A DNA stretch of 64,000 nucleotides from Lutimaribacter pacificus (GCF_900142185.1 NZ_FQZZ01000010.1:32433-96432); one strand, 5' to 3'. Shown: positions 26,082 through 34,523, numbered from the stretch's first letter. The notes: generated by a model not told the origin, from the letters alone. Made by a program: numbers and translations.

Positions 26082-26726
26082 TCACCTGGCCTGAAGAGAT
26101 GCGATGCCTTGTGCGCCGATCGTGATCAGCCCGACCGACAAGGCAAACGCAGCCAGGGCAAGCAGCATCACGCCCGTGTTCATGGGCAAGCGACGTACAA
26201 CCGGTCCAAGAAATTCCGACCGCCCGAAAGCCGAGACGTAGAGCGGCAACGCGCTTATCATAGTCGCATAGAGGTAAACGCCGGAGATGTTCTCGAAAAA
26301 CGCCGAACGCGCAAGAGTCGGGGATACAACCGCCAAAGCGGTTGAACGATTGCCGCCGAATGACCCGAACCAGTCGGCAGATAGAACGTATATCAGCACG
26401 TGGAGACCTGGAAAGAGAAGGGCTCTGAGCAAGACATCGACCAGCACGAAAAACGCCGTGTCTCTTGAGCCCGCCTTTGGTTGCTTTGTCATAGCGAAAA
26501 GGAAAAAACTGACATAGTTGACGGCAAAAACCACGGGCAAACCGTTGGTCGCAACCTGCCTTAGTAAGCGCATGAGTGCCGGTCCGCCGGCAGCAAGAGC
26601 CGGAGCAAAGCCCGGAGCCAGTAAGACGTAGAACAACAGGACCGGCAGTAATGCAGCGAAGCTGAACAGCAGGACATTTCTAACAAACTGAGCCGCGGGC
26701 ATACTGATAGAGAAAAATCTATCCAT
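26082..26726 (-). CDS. Multi-pass membrane protein, unknown function
   Basis: 214 residues with about six hydrophobic segments and no motif I recognise. The ATG at 26726 is preferred; an upstream in-frame GTG would add nine polar residues. Ends 7 bp from the convergent permease stop. Forty-one bp upstream of its start lies the terminal repeat of an IS remnant, so its native promoter may have been altered by that insertion. Confidence 0.6.
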   Translation of the reverse strand: MDRFFSISMPAAQFVRNVLLFSFAALLPVLLFYVLLAPGFAPALAAGGPALMRLLRQVATNGLPVVFAVNYVSFFLFAMTKQPKAGSRDTAFFVLVDVLLRALLFPGLHVLIYVLSADWFGSFGGNRSTALAVVSPTLARSAFFENISGVYLYATMISALPLYVSAFGRSEFLGPVVRRLPMNTGVMLLALAAFALSVGLITIGAQGIASLQAR

Positions 26727-26767
26727 TGAAATAGCCTGCCATGTGGGCACCACTAGGTCGATGATAC

Positions 26768-26973
26768 GGGGCGTTGTTGCACAAGTCTGACGCCTCAGGA
26801 TTCCCTTCGCGAACCCATGCTGTTAGCCGCATTCCATGAGCAACCCATCTCCCGCCCGCTATCGTACGACCAACTGGTCCAGCTACAACGCATCGCTGCG
26901 CAAGCGGGGGTCCCTGCTGATCTGGGTCGACGAAGACATCACTTGGCGCGCGCCCTCACCGCCGCCCTCCTAG
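26768..26973 (+). mobile_element. IS5-family remnant: left end plus transposase N-terminus
   Basis: The sequence GGGCGTTGTTGCACAAG at 26768 resembles the terminal inverted repeat of IS5-family (IS903-like) elements. An ATG at 26836 opens a 45-codon frame beginning MSNPSPARYRTTNWSSY and continuing through GSLLIWVDEDITW, which is the conserved N-terminus of IS5-family DDE transposases. After that the frame leaves the family and stops at 26973. The rest of the element and the right end are gone; the sequence joins a ccdA-like gene at about 26950. Confidence 0.8.
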
Positions 26974-27665
26974 CCGGCACGATATCATTTCTGTCCCCCT
27001 GCGTGCTACCTCTTGTGCCAGGTTATGTCTCCTACGTAACCGGGCGCACAGCCGCTGAGGGCGGGGTGGTCGGCGCTTCGCCGTCGCGCGCGGTCTGGCT
27101 GAGCCTGTGTTTTGTCCTCGGCTTCTCCACCATCTTCATGGGACTTGGCGCATCCGCGACTGCAATGGGTCAGGCCCTGCTTCGGTGGCGGTATGAACTC
27201 AACCTCGTTGGGGGCGGCATCATCATTTTCTTCGGGCTCTTCATGATAGGAGCCGCGCGTGTTTCGGTCATGGAACGCGACTTCCGATTCAATCTCAACA
27301 TCCCCGGGGGCCAACCCGCTGCGTCCTATGTCCTCGGTCTTGCCTTCGGTTTCGGCTGGACTCCGTGCATCGGCCCGATCCTCGGCGCGATCCTGACAGC
27401 CAGTGCGGCGAGTGCCACGATGGGCGAAGGTATCATGCTGCTTGCCGTCTATTCCGCCGGCCTTGGAATACCGTTTCTGATCGTGGCCGGATTCACCGAC
27501 CAGATCGCGGGACGGTTGCGGGCCATCGGCCGGGTTGGCCGCCGCCTCCACCAGCTTGCGGGCATAGTGATGATCTTGATGGGGCTGGCGATGATGACAG
27601 GGCAGTTGAGCGCGCTGTCATACTGGATGCTCGACGTATTTCCGGTTCTGGGACGGATCGGATAG
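26817..27665 (+). CDS. ccdA: CcdA-like thiol transporter, 5' end replaced by IS remnant
   Basis: The family part begins about residue 45 (ALTAALLAGTISFLSPCVLP), with the first redox cysteine in the CVLPLVPGY motif and the second in GFGWTPCIGPILGAIL. Six helices follow to the end, as in CcdA, which carries electrons across the membrane for cytochrome c maturation. The first roughly 42 residues of the frame that starts at ATG 26817 are IS5 transposase DNA read in the wrong frame. Translation could alternatively start at TTG 26943, giving a normal-looking short N-terminus. The native start and promoter were therefore lost. Confidence 0.78.
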   Translation: MLLAAFHEQPISRPLSYDQLVQLQRIAAQAGVPADLGRRRHHLARALTAALLAGTISFLSPCVLPLVPGYVSYVTGRTAAEGGVVGASPSRAVWLSLCFVLGFSTIFMGLGASATAMGQALLRWRYELNLVGGGIIIFFGLFMIGAARVSVMERDFRFNLNIPGGQPAASYVLGLAFGFGWTPCIGPILGAILTASAASATMGEGIMLLAVYSAGLGIPFLIVAGFTDQIAGRLRAIGRVGRRLHQLAGIVMILMGLAMMTGQLSALSYWMLDVFPVLGRIG

Positions 27666-27705
27666 CTCCATTAGTAGCAGCGTCTATTGATAACAGAAAA
27701 TTTTC

Positions 27706-27736
27706 TTGAACCTCTAGTAGCTTTAGGAGTTAAGCC
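27706..27736 (+). promoter_or_regulatory. CadR/PbrR-type promoter ahead of L,D-transpeptidase
   Basis: -35 TTGAAC (27706-27711), 19-bp spacer CTCTAGTAGCTTTAGGAGT (27712-27730), -10-like TAAGCC (27731-27736). The spacer resembles those at zntA, the SCO operon and the transglutaminase gene rather than the CueR sites. It is 123 bp upstream of the transpeptidase ATG, leaving a long leader. Confidence 0.68.
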
Positions 27737-27858
27737 ACCGACAAAGAACGGCACCATGGAGCAAGTTGCCAATAACGCCTCACTCCTTCCCGGGCGAACA
27801 ACACTGCGTTCGGGGTAAGGTTCGGTTTGCCGTCCAATGCGTGAACGGAGCAATCTAT

Positions 27859-28524
27859 ATGCTGACAAGACGACATTTCATCCAGACGACCACCGCGCTG
27901 TTTTCGGCATCGATATCCAGCCCGCTCCTTGCAGACACGTGGCCTACCGATGCGCAGAAGGCAGCTTGGGACGCACAGGTTACACCTCCCGGCTACGACC
28001 CGGCCACGTCCAACCCTTGGGGCCTTCACCCTCGCTTCCTGCCACAGCGGGTCCTCGCGAAGGACGGACTTGTACCCGGTGATATCCATGTCGATGCTGT
28101 TGCGCGCTATCTCTACCACATCGAAGAAGGCGGCACGGCGATGCGCTATGGCGTGGCGATCGCGCGCGGTAAACTTTACGAACCGGGCACCTATACGATC
28201 AAGCGCAAGGTCAGGTGGCCGCATTGGCAGCCGACACAAAACATGATCGACCGCGACCCAGAGCTCTACGCCGATATCGCTGACGGTATGGAACCCGGAC
28301 CTGAAAACGCGCTCGGATCGCGAGCCCTCTATCTCTTCGTCGGCGACCGAGACACCTATCTAAGGATTCACGGGACACCGTATCCAAGAAGCATTGGCGG
28401 CCGTGCGAGTTCCGGCTGCGTCCGAATGGTCATGGCACACATCAATGATCTCTATCCCAACGTCGAGATTGGCTCGACGGCATTCCTGTACTCGGCGGAA
28501 GACAGCGTCACCCCGAGAAGTTGA
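27859..28524 (+). CDS. L,D-transpeptidase (YkuD family), paralogue B
   Basis: 221 residues, the same length as the transpeptidase at 18.4-19.1 kb and nearly the same motifs: TRRHFIQTTTALFSAS signal, WGLHPRFLPQRVLAKDG, LRIHGTPYPRSIGG, catalytic SSGCVRM. The ATG at 27859 was chosen by alignment with that paralogue; the frame upstream is open but has no signal-like sequence. Differs from paralogue A in its promoter, which is of the CadR/PbrR type. Confidence 0.88.
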   Translation: MLTRRHFIQTTTALFSASISSPLLADTWPTDAQKAAWDAQVTPPGYDPATSNPWGLHPRFLPQRVLAKDGLVPGDIHVDAVARYLYHIEEGGTAMRYGVAIARGKLYEPGTYTIKRKVRWPHWQPTQNMIDRDPELYADIADGMEPGPENALGSRALYLFVGDRDTYLRIHGTPYPRSIGGRASSGCVRMVMAHINDLYPNVEIGSTAFLYSAEDSVTPRS

Positions 28525-28571
28525 CTGGCGCATCATGTGTTACGCGTGGGCTTGACGCATCTATGGGCTGA

Positions 28572-28844
28572 TCAGGACTGGCGCGAAGTGCAGATGGGGT
28601 TGCCACCTGCCGAGCGTAGCGGAACCAAGGTGTTTTCCACCGGACCGCTGTGTTCATACCAATAACAGCCATCCTCGGGACGAAGCCGCGCCGTGGTGAG
28701 ATCCTGACCAGGCGCAGCAAGGGCAATGACGGCCTCGGGAACACTTCCCACTTCGTTGCGAGCGCCGCCGTCGTCCAGCGTTGGCACCGCGCAGCCAGCA
28801 AGCACCAATGTCGCTGCGATAATCGGCGCGTTTCGTTTCTGCAT
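28572..28844 (-). CDS. Small putative lipoprotein
   Basis: 90 residues. Short signal with lipobox TLVLAGCAVP; the mature part has two cysteines (DGCYWYEH, NPICTSR). The ATG at 28844 has GAGGTA five bases upstream and gives a proper signal length; a longer frame exists but reads through the upstream intergenic region. The DGCYWYEHSG segment is typical of short conserved alphaproteobacterial lipoproteins of unknown function. Divergent from zntA. Confidence 0.62.
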   Translation of the reverse strand: MQKRNAPIIAATLVLAGCAVPTLDDGGARNEVGSVPEAVIALAAPGQDLTTARLRPEDGCYWYEHSGPVENTLVPLRSAGGNPICTSRQS

Positions 28845-28973
28845 GTCTACCTCACTCATTCTGATCGCTTCGTACCGGCAAGCGTTGCTCCAACCGCGTC
28901 GTTTCAAGGGGGCGGCTAGCTTCAAGCCTCCGCAGGGCGCCTTTCTTGCTGGACGAATATCCACTTGTTGCCC

Positions 28974-29004
28974 TTGAAGCTCTAGTTACTGTAGGGGCTA
29001 TGTC
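28974..29004 (+). promoter_or_regulatory. CadR/PbrR-type promoter of zntA
   Basis: -35 TTGAAG (28974-28979), 19-bp spacer CTCTAGTTACTGTAGGGGC (28980-28998) with the MerR dyad TAGTTACTGTA, -10 TATGTC (28999-29004). Predicted transcription start about 26 nt before the zntA ATG. Best-formed member of the divalent-metal sites. Confidence 0.85.
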
Positions 29005-29036
29005 AATGTGGAATCAATGAATCCTGAGGTCAATCC

Positions 29037-31391
29037 ATGTCTTCCGACGGCAACCGCAACGATCACGGTCATCCGGGTGATCAAGAGCATTCTGACCCAA
29101 GAGGCAACTCCTGTTGCGACGCCAGCAAGGACGTCGCGTCCACGGCGCCAGCGCCGTCTGGCGGAAGGAGCTTTCAGGTCTCCGGGCTCGATTGCGCCGA
29201 AGAGGTGGCGATCCTGAACCGGGTTGTCGGGCCGAAAGTGGGCGGAACCGAACACCTGGCATTCGACGTGATCAACGGGCGAATGACCATCCTCGATAGC
29301 GCCGAGAGGATACCAGACGACGAAGTCACGCAGTTGGTCGCAACGACCGGCATGAGCGCCAAGCCATGGGATGCCGACAACGCAGCAGAGGACCAGGCGG
29401 CGCATCTGGCACGTCAGAAGCGCTTTACCTCGTTGAGCGGCGGCTTCTGGGCGGCGGGATTCCTTTTTCACATTGTCGAGACCGGCATGGGCGGCGCGCT
29501 CGGGCTCTTTGCGGGCCATGGCGAGGTGCCTATGCCTATGGTGGAAGCAGGGATCTTCGCCGTCGCGATTCTTTTTGGCGTCTGGCTTGTCGCGCCCAAG
29601 GCCTGGTCTTCGGCGCGGAGGCTTAGCCCCGACATGAACCTGCTCATGGTGGTGGCCGTCGCGGGCGCCATCGGCCTCGGCGAGTTTTTTGAGGCCGCGA
29701 CGGTCGCCTTCTTCTTCTCGCTTTCGCTTTATCTTGAGAGCTGGAGCGTGGGGCGGGCGCGTAATGCGGTTTCCGCGCTCCTCGATCTGGCGCCGCCAAC
29801 GGCGCGGGTTCTTTACGACGACGGATCTGAATCCGACGTTCCGGCCGCGGCCGTGGCAGTCAATGCAAGGTTTATCGTGCGCGGCGGCGACCGGATCCCC
29901 CTCGACGGTGAGGTCGTGGACGGGGCAGGGGCCGTCGATCAGGCCCCAATTACTGGGGAAAGCGCGCTAGTGCCCAAGGAACCAGGCGACGAGGTCTATG
30001 CCGGCACGATCAACGGCGAGGGCACACTGACGGTGCGGGCGACGAAGGCCGCCTCGGACACGGTGCTCGCGAAAATCATTCGCATGGTGGGCGATGCCCA
30101 TGCCCGCCGCGCGCCGGTCGAACAGTGGGTGGCCAAGTTCGCGCGCATCTACACACCCATCGTGATGGCTTTGGCGATCGCCATCGCGCTGGTGCCGCCA
30201 CTGCTGCTCGGCGGCGCCTGGGACTACTGGTTCTACAATGCTCTGGTCCTTCTGGTCATCGCATGTCCTTGCGCGCTGGTCATTTCTACGCCGGTCTCCA
30301 TCGTGGCAGCGCTGACCGCGTCGGCACGGGCGGGGGTGCTCATCAAGGGCGGCGCCTATGTCGAGGCGCCGGGGCGGACCACGGCACTGGCGATGGACAA
30401 GACCGGGACGATCACCATGGGCGAGCCTGAGGTGGCGGCGGTTCACCCACTGGTCGGCGTTTCCGCACGCGATCTCATGGCGCTGGCAGCAAGCCTGGAG
30501 GCGCGGTCTTCACACCCGCTGGCACGCGCCATCCTCTCGCGCGCCGAAGCCGATGGTGTTTCCGTGTCTGCCGCAGAGGACACCCGTACCGTGCCCGGGC
30601 GCGGTCTGGAAGGACGCGCCGACGGGCGCGCTATCTGGCTCGGCTCGGATCGCTTCGCCGAAGAGAAGGGGTTCGGCAATGCCATTCCGGCGGATCTGCG
30701 GGATCGGATCGAAGGGGCAGGGAGCACCCTCGTTGCCGTGGGTGACGAGACCGGCGTGACCGGCGTACTGGAGCTTCGCGACCGCATCCGCCCAGATGCA
30801 AAGGGGATCGTTGCGCGTCTGCATGCGCAGGGTGTGAAGACCATCGTGATGTTGACGGGCGACAACGAACGCACCGCGCGCGCGGTGGCAGCCGAAGTCG
30901 GCATCGACGAGGTGCGCGCCGAACTTTTGCCAGAAGACAAGGTGACGGCCATTGAGGAACTCGTCGAAAGCCACGACATGGTGGCGATGATCGGCGACGG
31001 TGTGAATGACGCACCGGCCATGGCGCGGGCGCATTATGCCATCGCCATGGGCGCTGTCGGATCGGATGCCGCGATCGAGACGGCCGACATCGCGCTGATG
31101 ACCGACGACATCGGCAAGGTACCCTGGCTTATCGGCCATTCGCGCCGTGCCATGACGATCATCCACCAGAATATCGGCATATCGCTGGCGACCAAGGCGC
31201 TGTTCGTCGGGCTGACCGCGTTCGGTATGGCCTCAATGTGGGGCGCCATTGCTGCGGATGTAGGCGTGTCTCTGCTGGTGGTCGCCAACGCACTTCGGCT
31301 CCTGAACGGCCATCAGGTTGAGGCCGGGCCTTCAGGCGGAGAACCGGTGGGCGAGCAGATGGCGAAAGGAGCACTGGCGCACGGTCATTGA
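29037..31391 (+). CDS. zntA: Zn/Cd/Pb-exporting P1B-type ATPase ZntA
   Basis: 784 residues. A His/Cys-rich N-terminus (DHGHPGDQEHSD, NSCCDASK) precedes an HMA-like domain with a degenerate single-Cys site (SGLDCAEEVAIL). The core has CPC in the divalent-exporter form ACPCALVISTPVS, DKTGTITMGEP, SSHPLARAI and [15 protein letters not shown]. The sequence after CPC (ALVISTP) and the sensor-type promoter indicate Zn/Cd/Pb rather than copper. Its 3' end overlaps the convergent small gene by 7 bp. Confidence 0.93.
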   Translation: MSSDGNRNDHGHPGDQEHSDPRGNSCCDASKDVASTAPAPSGGRSFQVSGLDCAEEVAILNRVVGPKVGGTEHLAFDVINGRMTILDSAERIPDDEVTQLVATTGMSAKPWDADNAAEDQAAHLARQKRFTSLSGGFWAAGFLFHIVETGMGGALGLFAGHGEVPMPMVEAGIFAVAILFGVWLVAPKAWSSARRLSPDMNLLMVVAVAGAIGLGEFFEAATVAFFFSLSLYLESWSVGRARNAVSALLDLAPPTARVLYDDGSESDVPAAAVAVNARFIVRGGDRIPLDGEVVDGAGAVDQAPITGESALVPKEPGDEVYAGTINGEGTLTVRATKAASDTVLAKIIRMVGDAHARRAPVEQWVAKFARIYTPIVMALAIAIALVPPLLLGGAWDYWFYNALVLLVIACPCALVISTPVSIVAALTASARAGVLIKGGAYVEAPGRTTALAMDKTGTITMGEPEVAAVHPLVGVSARDLMALAASLEARSSHPLARAILSRAEADGVSVSAAEDTRTVPGRGLEGRADGRAIWLGSDRFAEEKGFGNAIPADLRDRIEGAGSTLVAVGDETGVTGVLELRDRIRPDAKGIVARLHAQGVKTIVMLTGDNERTARAVAAEVGIDEVRAELLPEDKVTAIEELVESHDMVAMIGDGVNDAPAMARAHYAIAMGAVGSDAAIETADIALMTDDIGKVPWLIGHSRRAMTIIHQNIGISLATKALFVGLTAFGMASMWGAIAADVGVSLLVVANALRLLNGHQVEAGPSGGEPVGEQMAKGALAHGH

Positions 31392-31660
31392 TCCGGCGGT
31401 TTCGGTAGCTCGATATCGCTTTTGCGGTCCAGCCACGCCAGCGCCCCGACAGAGAATTCCGAACCCCGGTAGGGTTCCGTCCAGGCGGTCTCGATGTCGT
31501 CCCAGGGCAGAGGCTCGAGATTTCCAAGAAAGAGCGTCAGACGGTAGGCCGCTGCCTCGGGAAGCCAAGGCGCCTCCTTGGCCGGCGTCGCGGCGACAGG
31601 TCCGGACAGGAGGAGCGCACTTGCGAGTGTGGCGAGCAGCACTCTCATAATATTTCGCAT
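31385..31660 (-). CDS. Small secreted protein, unknown function
   Basis: 91 residues with a clear signal peptide (MRNIMRVLLATLASALLLSG, cleavage near VAAT). The mature chain is acidic and Trp-rich (WLPEAAAYRLTLFLGNLEPL). The ATG at 31660 follows GGAGG by 8 nt. It is divergent from mntR and its start lies about 21 bp from the MntR-like operator, so it is probably repressed by MntR with manganese. No family recognised. Confidence 0.6.
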   Translation of the reverse strand: MRNIMRVLLATLASALLLSGPVAATPAKEAPWLPEAAAYRLTLFLGNLEPLPWDDIETAWTEPYRGSEFSVGALAWLDRKSDIELPKPPDQ

Positions 31661-31681
31661 CACCACGGCCTCCAAAGTAAA

Positions 31682-31701
31682 AAGTTAGACATGGCTAACT
31701 T
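31682..31701. promoter_or_regulatory. MntR-type operator, perfect inverted repeat
   Basis: AAGTTAG (31682-31688), a 6-bp centre, and CTAACTT (31695-31701) form a perfect 7+6+7 inverted repeat between the divergent mntR and small secreted protein genes. Geometry fits a DtxR/MntR-family dimer site; assignment to MntR rests on adjacency. Confidence 0.72.
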
Positions 31702-31757
31702 ATCTACCCGAAGCAAACAAGTTGTCAATCCCGCTGTTTCGCTGCAAAGTCCCGAGT

Positions 31758-32216
31758 ATGACAAAGCTACAATCACAAGGGCGTGAGCCATTCGAAGCGG
31801 TCGACCGGGCTCCCGAGGCGCAGGCCGATGGCTTTGCGACCGTGCGTCAGGCACATGAAAGCGAGATGGCGGAGGATTACGTCGAACTGATCGCGGAACT
31901 GATCGAGACGCGCGGGGAGGCCAGACCGGTCGAGATCGCCGAGCGGCTTGGCGTGAAGCCGCCGACCGTGACCAAGAACATCTCGCGGCTCAAGGCTGCT
32001 GGTCTGGTCCGGCGGGAGCCATACCGCGCGATATTCCTCACCGATGCCGGGCAGGACCTCGCGGAGATCTGTCGACGCCGCCACAGGGTCGTCGTCGCCT
32101 TTCTTCTGAGCCTGGGAATCGACGAAGAGACCGCGGAACGCGATGCGGAAGGGATCGAGCATCACGTCAGCGGGACGACATTGGAGGCGTTCGAGCGACG
32201 GCTCAATCAGAAATGA
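31758..32216 (+). CDS. mntR: Manganese-responsive regulator MntR (DtxR family)
   Basis: 152 residues, very close to the usual 155 of proteobacterial MntR. The winged-helix segment reads PVEIAERLGVKPPTVTKNIS. The metal-binding dimerisation part ends with RDAEGIEHHVSGTTLEAFE, carrying the conserved Glu-His-His ligands. The start ATG at 31758 was preferred to an upstream in-frame GTG-like extension because it matches family length. Expected to repress manganese uptake genes with bound Mn(II). No mntH transporter is visible; the only obvious target is the divergent small secreted gene. Confidence 0.85.
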   Translation: MTKLQSQGREPFEAVDRAPEAQADGFATVRQAHESEMAEDYVELIAELIETRGEARPVEIAERLGVKPPTVTKNISRLKAAGLVRREPYRAIFLTDAGQDLAEICRRRHRVVVAFLLSLGIDEETAERDAEGIEHHVSGTTLEAFERRLNQK

Positions 32217-32310
32217 GCTCGCCTAGATGCACATTCGCGCGATTCTCTATCGGGACCTCGAGCTATCAGGTCTTCAAGCCGCTGACACGTTTGCGCAATT
32301 TCGAAGCTCG

Positions 32311-32478
32311 CTAGCCGAGAACCCGCGACAGCACGATGGTTGCAAACGGGGCGACAAGTCCGAAGGCGATCGCAGACGCTACCGCATATTGGAGGATATC
32401 CAGGTGATTCCCCCTCCTCCGTCGTGCCAGATAGCCACCCCAGATCGCGCCTCCGATAGCGCTCACGATCACAAGCAT
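32311..32478 (-). CDS. 55-residue two-helix membrane protein coupled to lnt
   Basis: Starts at the ATG overlapping the lnt stop by one base (TGATG). It encodes a hydrophobic segment (LVIVSAIGGAIWGGYL), a basic turn (ARRRRGNH) and a second hydrophobic segment (ASAIAFGLVAPFATIVL). Small size and tight coupling suggest a helper or regulator of Lnt, or simply the end of the operon. No family recognised. A longer in-frame reading is only lnt sequence in another frame. Confidence 0.6.
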   Translation of the reverse strand: MLVIVSAIGGAIWGGYLARRRRGNHLDILQYAVASAIAFGLVAPFATIVLSRVLG

Positions 32479-34049
32479 CAGGATACCTCCGTTCCAAAAT
32501 GCCGCGCATCGGGATCTCGTCCGAGCAAACTGGCCAGCCAGCCGAAGACCCAGCACCCAAAAACAAGAACCAACAAGGTCCAGTCGCCGAACCGCGCATA
32601 GGGCGTTGGAGTACGCGCGCCCGGCAGGCCGGCATCAATGGTGCCTGTTTCCCCGGTATCAAGACGCGCGACGACATTTCCATTGGCGTCGATGATCGCG
32701 GATATCCCAGTGTTGGCCGCCCGGACCACGGGAAGTCCCTCCTCGACCGCGCGCATCCGCGCGGAGGCGAGGTGCTGCTCGGGTCCGATGCTGGTTCCGA
32801 ACCAGGCATCATTTGTGGCGTTGAATATCCAGTCGGGGCGGAAAAGGTCATCGACCACGTGGCCCGGAAAGATGATCTCGTAACAGATCGCCACCGCGAC
32901 CAGAGGCGCGCCAGGGATCGCCAGCGTGCGCGGCCCTGGTCCCGGCGTGAAATCGCCCAACCCTTCGGTCAGCCGCTCGATGGGCAGCCAGCCTTTCAGG
33001 GGCACATATTCCCCGAACGGAACAAGATGATGTTTTGCATACCCCGTCAGAACCTCGCCGCTGCCGTCATAGGCCTGAACCGTGTTGAAATATCTGGTTC
33101 CCCCATCGCCCTCCACTCGGTCAGGCGCACCTGTCAGTAGGATCCTGCCGTCTGGCAAAGCTGCAGATATCCGCGCGCGTGCCGCAGCATCTTCGTCCAG
33201 AAAGCCGGGGAAGGCCGTTTCCGGCCAAAGCAGCAAATCGAAACGTCCGGGTTGCGCGGACAAGCCCAGGTATTTTTCCAAGGTTCGCTGGCGGCTGCCC
33301 GGTACCCACTTCTCGACTTGTGGCACATTGCCTTGGACGATGCGCAAAGCAACGTCTGTCGGCGGCACGTCCTGCCCTGACCGAAGCGCACCGCCAACCC
33401 AGAAACCCGCCGCAGCAACGGCGAAGAGCACGAGAACAGGCGCGCGTCTCTTTGGCGCCGCCACAGTCAACACACCTGGCAATATGCCGATGAAGACCGT
33501 GAGAAAGCCCAAACCGTAGCTTCCGACCCAGGCGGCGGGTTGGCGCAGGGCGGCATAGTCGACAAGGGCATAAGCGGCAAGGTTCCAGGGAAACCCTGTC
33601 AGGACATGACCCCGCAGCCATTCCGTGGCCACCCAGCAGGTTGCAAACAGCAGGCCCGCCGCAATGCCGCCGACAGCTCGGCGCTGCATGATGGCGGCAA
33701 AAAGCATCGCCGCCATGCCCGGGAAGATGGCAAGTCCGGCGGACAGACCCGCGACCGCCGGAATCGCCAGTGCGCCGAAACGTTCGGCATCGACGTAAAA
33801 GCTCTCGGCGATCCAGGAAATTCCAATCCCGAATTGGCCCAGTCCGAAAGCCCAACCGACAAGGAAAGCGCGCGAGGTTGAGATGTTCCGGAGAACGATA
33901 AAGAGCACGGAGAAGGCGACAGGGACCGCGATGAGCCAAGAAAACGGCGGAAGAGTCAAAACCGTCAATCCGCCGGCAGCAAGGGCAAGACCCATGCGCT
34001 GGAACAGGTTCAGGTCCTCACTAACGAACTGCGGCAATCCCGGCTTCAT
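32478..34049 (-). CDS. lnt: Apolipoprotein N-acyltransferase Lnt
   Basis: 523 residues: about six membrane helices, then a nitrilase-like periplasmic domain. Catalytic residues are visible: Glu in LLWPETAFPGF, Lys in GYAKHHLVPFGEYVPL, and Cys in VAICYEIIFPG. Lnt adds the third acyl chain to lipoproteins. The ATG at 34049 overlaps the lspA stop (ATGA), which fixes the start; the upstream frame is the lspA shadow. Family length is about 500, so it looks intact. Confidence 0.92.
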   Translation of the reverse strand: MKPGLPQFVSEDLNLFQRMGLALAAGGLTVLTLPPFSWLIAVPVAFSVLFIVLRNISTSRAFLVGWAFGLGQFGIGISWIAESFYVDAERFGALAIPAVAGLSAGLAIFPGMAAMLFAAIMQRRAVGGIAAGLLFATCWVATEWLRGHVLTGFPWNLAAYALVDYAALRQPAAWVGSYGLGFLTVFIGILPGVLTVAAPKRRAPVLVLFAVAAAGFWVGGALRSGQDVPPTDVALRIVQGNVPQVEKWVPGSRQRTLEKYLGLSAQPGRFDLLLWPETAFPGFLDEDAAARARISAALPDGRILLTGAPDRVEGDGGTRYFNTVQAYDGSGEVLTGYAKHHLVPFGEYVPLKGWLPIERLTEGLGDFTPGPGPRTLAIPGAPLVAVAICYEIIFPGHVVDDLFRPDWIFNATNDAWFGTSIGPEQHLASARMRAVEEGLPVVRAANTGISAIIDANGNVVARLDTGETGTIDAGLPGARTPTPYARFGDWTLLVLVFGCWVFGWLASLLGRDPDARHFGTEVS

Positions 34050-34519
34050 GAATCGGTCTGAAGTCGAGCGCCAACCCACGGCGCAATGAGCAGCAGCATC
34101 ACGCCGCCAACCACAAAAACATCGGCCATGTTGAAGGCAGGCCAGTGCGCCGTCCCGATGTAGAAATCGAGGAAATCCGTCACCGCACGATAGCGCAGGC
34201 GGTCCAGAATATTGCCGAGTGCACCGCCGATGATCGCACCATAGGCAATGGCCTCGACCCGGCTGCTGGTACGGACCAGCATGAACGCCAGCCAGACGCA
34301 GATGCCAAGCGCCAGTAAGACAAGGCTCCACCACGGCGCGCCGCCGAGAAGCCCGAAGGTCACTCCGTCATTGCGCAGGTAGATGAGATTGAAGCCGGGA
34401 AAGACCGATACGCCGGAACTAAGAACAGTCGCATTGGACACAACGATTGCCTTCGTTGCCTGATCGACAAGAAAGGCGATCAGCGCAGCAAGCAGACCGA
34501 CGAAGAGGCAAGTTCTCAT
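34046..34519 (-). CDS. lspA: Lipoprotein signal peptidase LspA
   Basis: 157 residues, four membrane helices, and both catalytic aspartates: GALGNILDRLRY and AFNMADVFVVGG. It removes the signal peptide before the lipidated cysteine. LspA copies are known companions of Cd/Pb/Zn efflux loci (PbrC and similar), and this one lies in a probable operon with a CadR/PbrR-type promoter. Four bp after the ZIP transporter gene and overlapping lnt. Confidence 0.93.
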   Translation of the reverse strand: MRTCLFVGLLAALIAFLVDQATKAIVVSNATVLSSGVSVFPGFNLIYLRNDGVTFGLLGGAPWWSLVLLALGICVWLAFMLVRTSSRVEAIAYGAIIGGALGNILDRLRYRAVTDFLDFYIGTAHWPAFNMADVFVVGGVMLLLIAPWVGARLQTDS

Positions 34520-34523
34520 CAGC

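Noticed and set aside
26066..26087. GGTGAT...ATCACC hairpin between convergent permease and membrane protein genes
   Set aside because: Short 6-bp stem overlapping a stop codon; could be chance.
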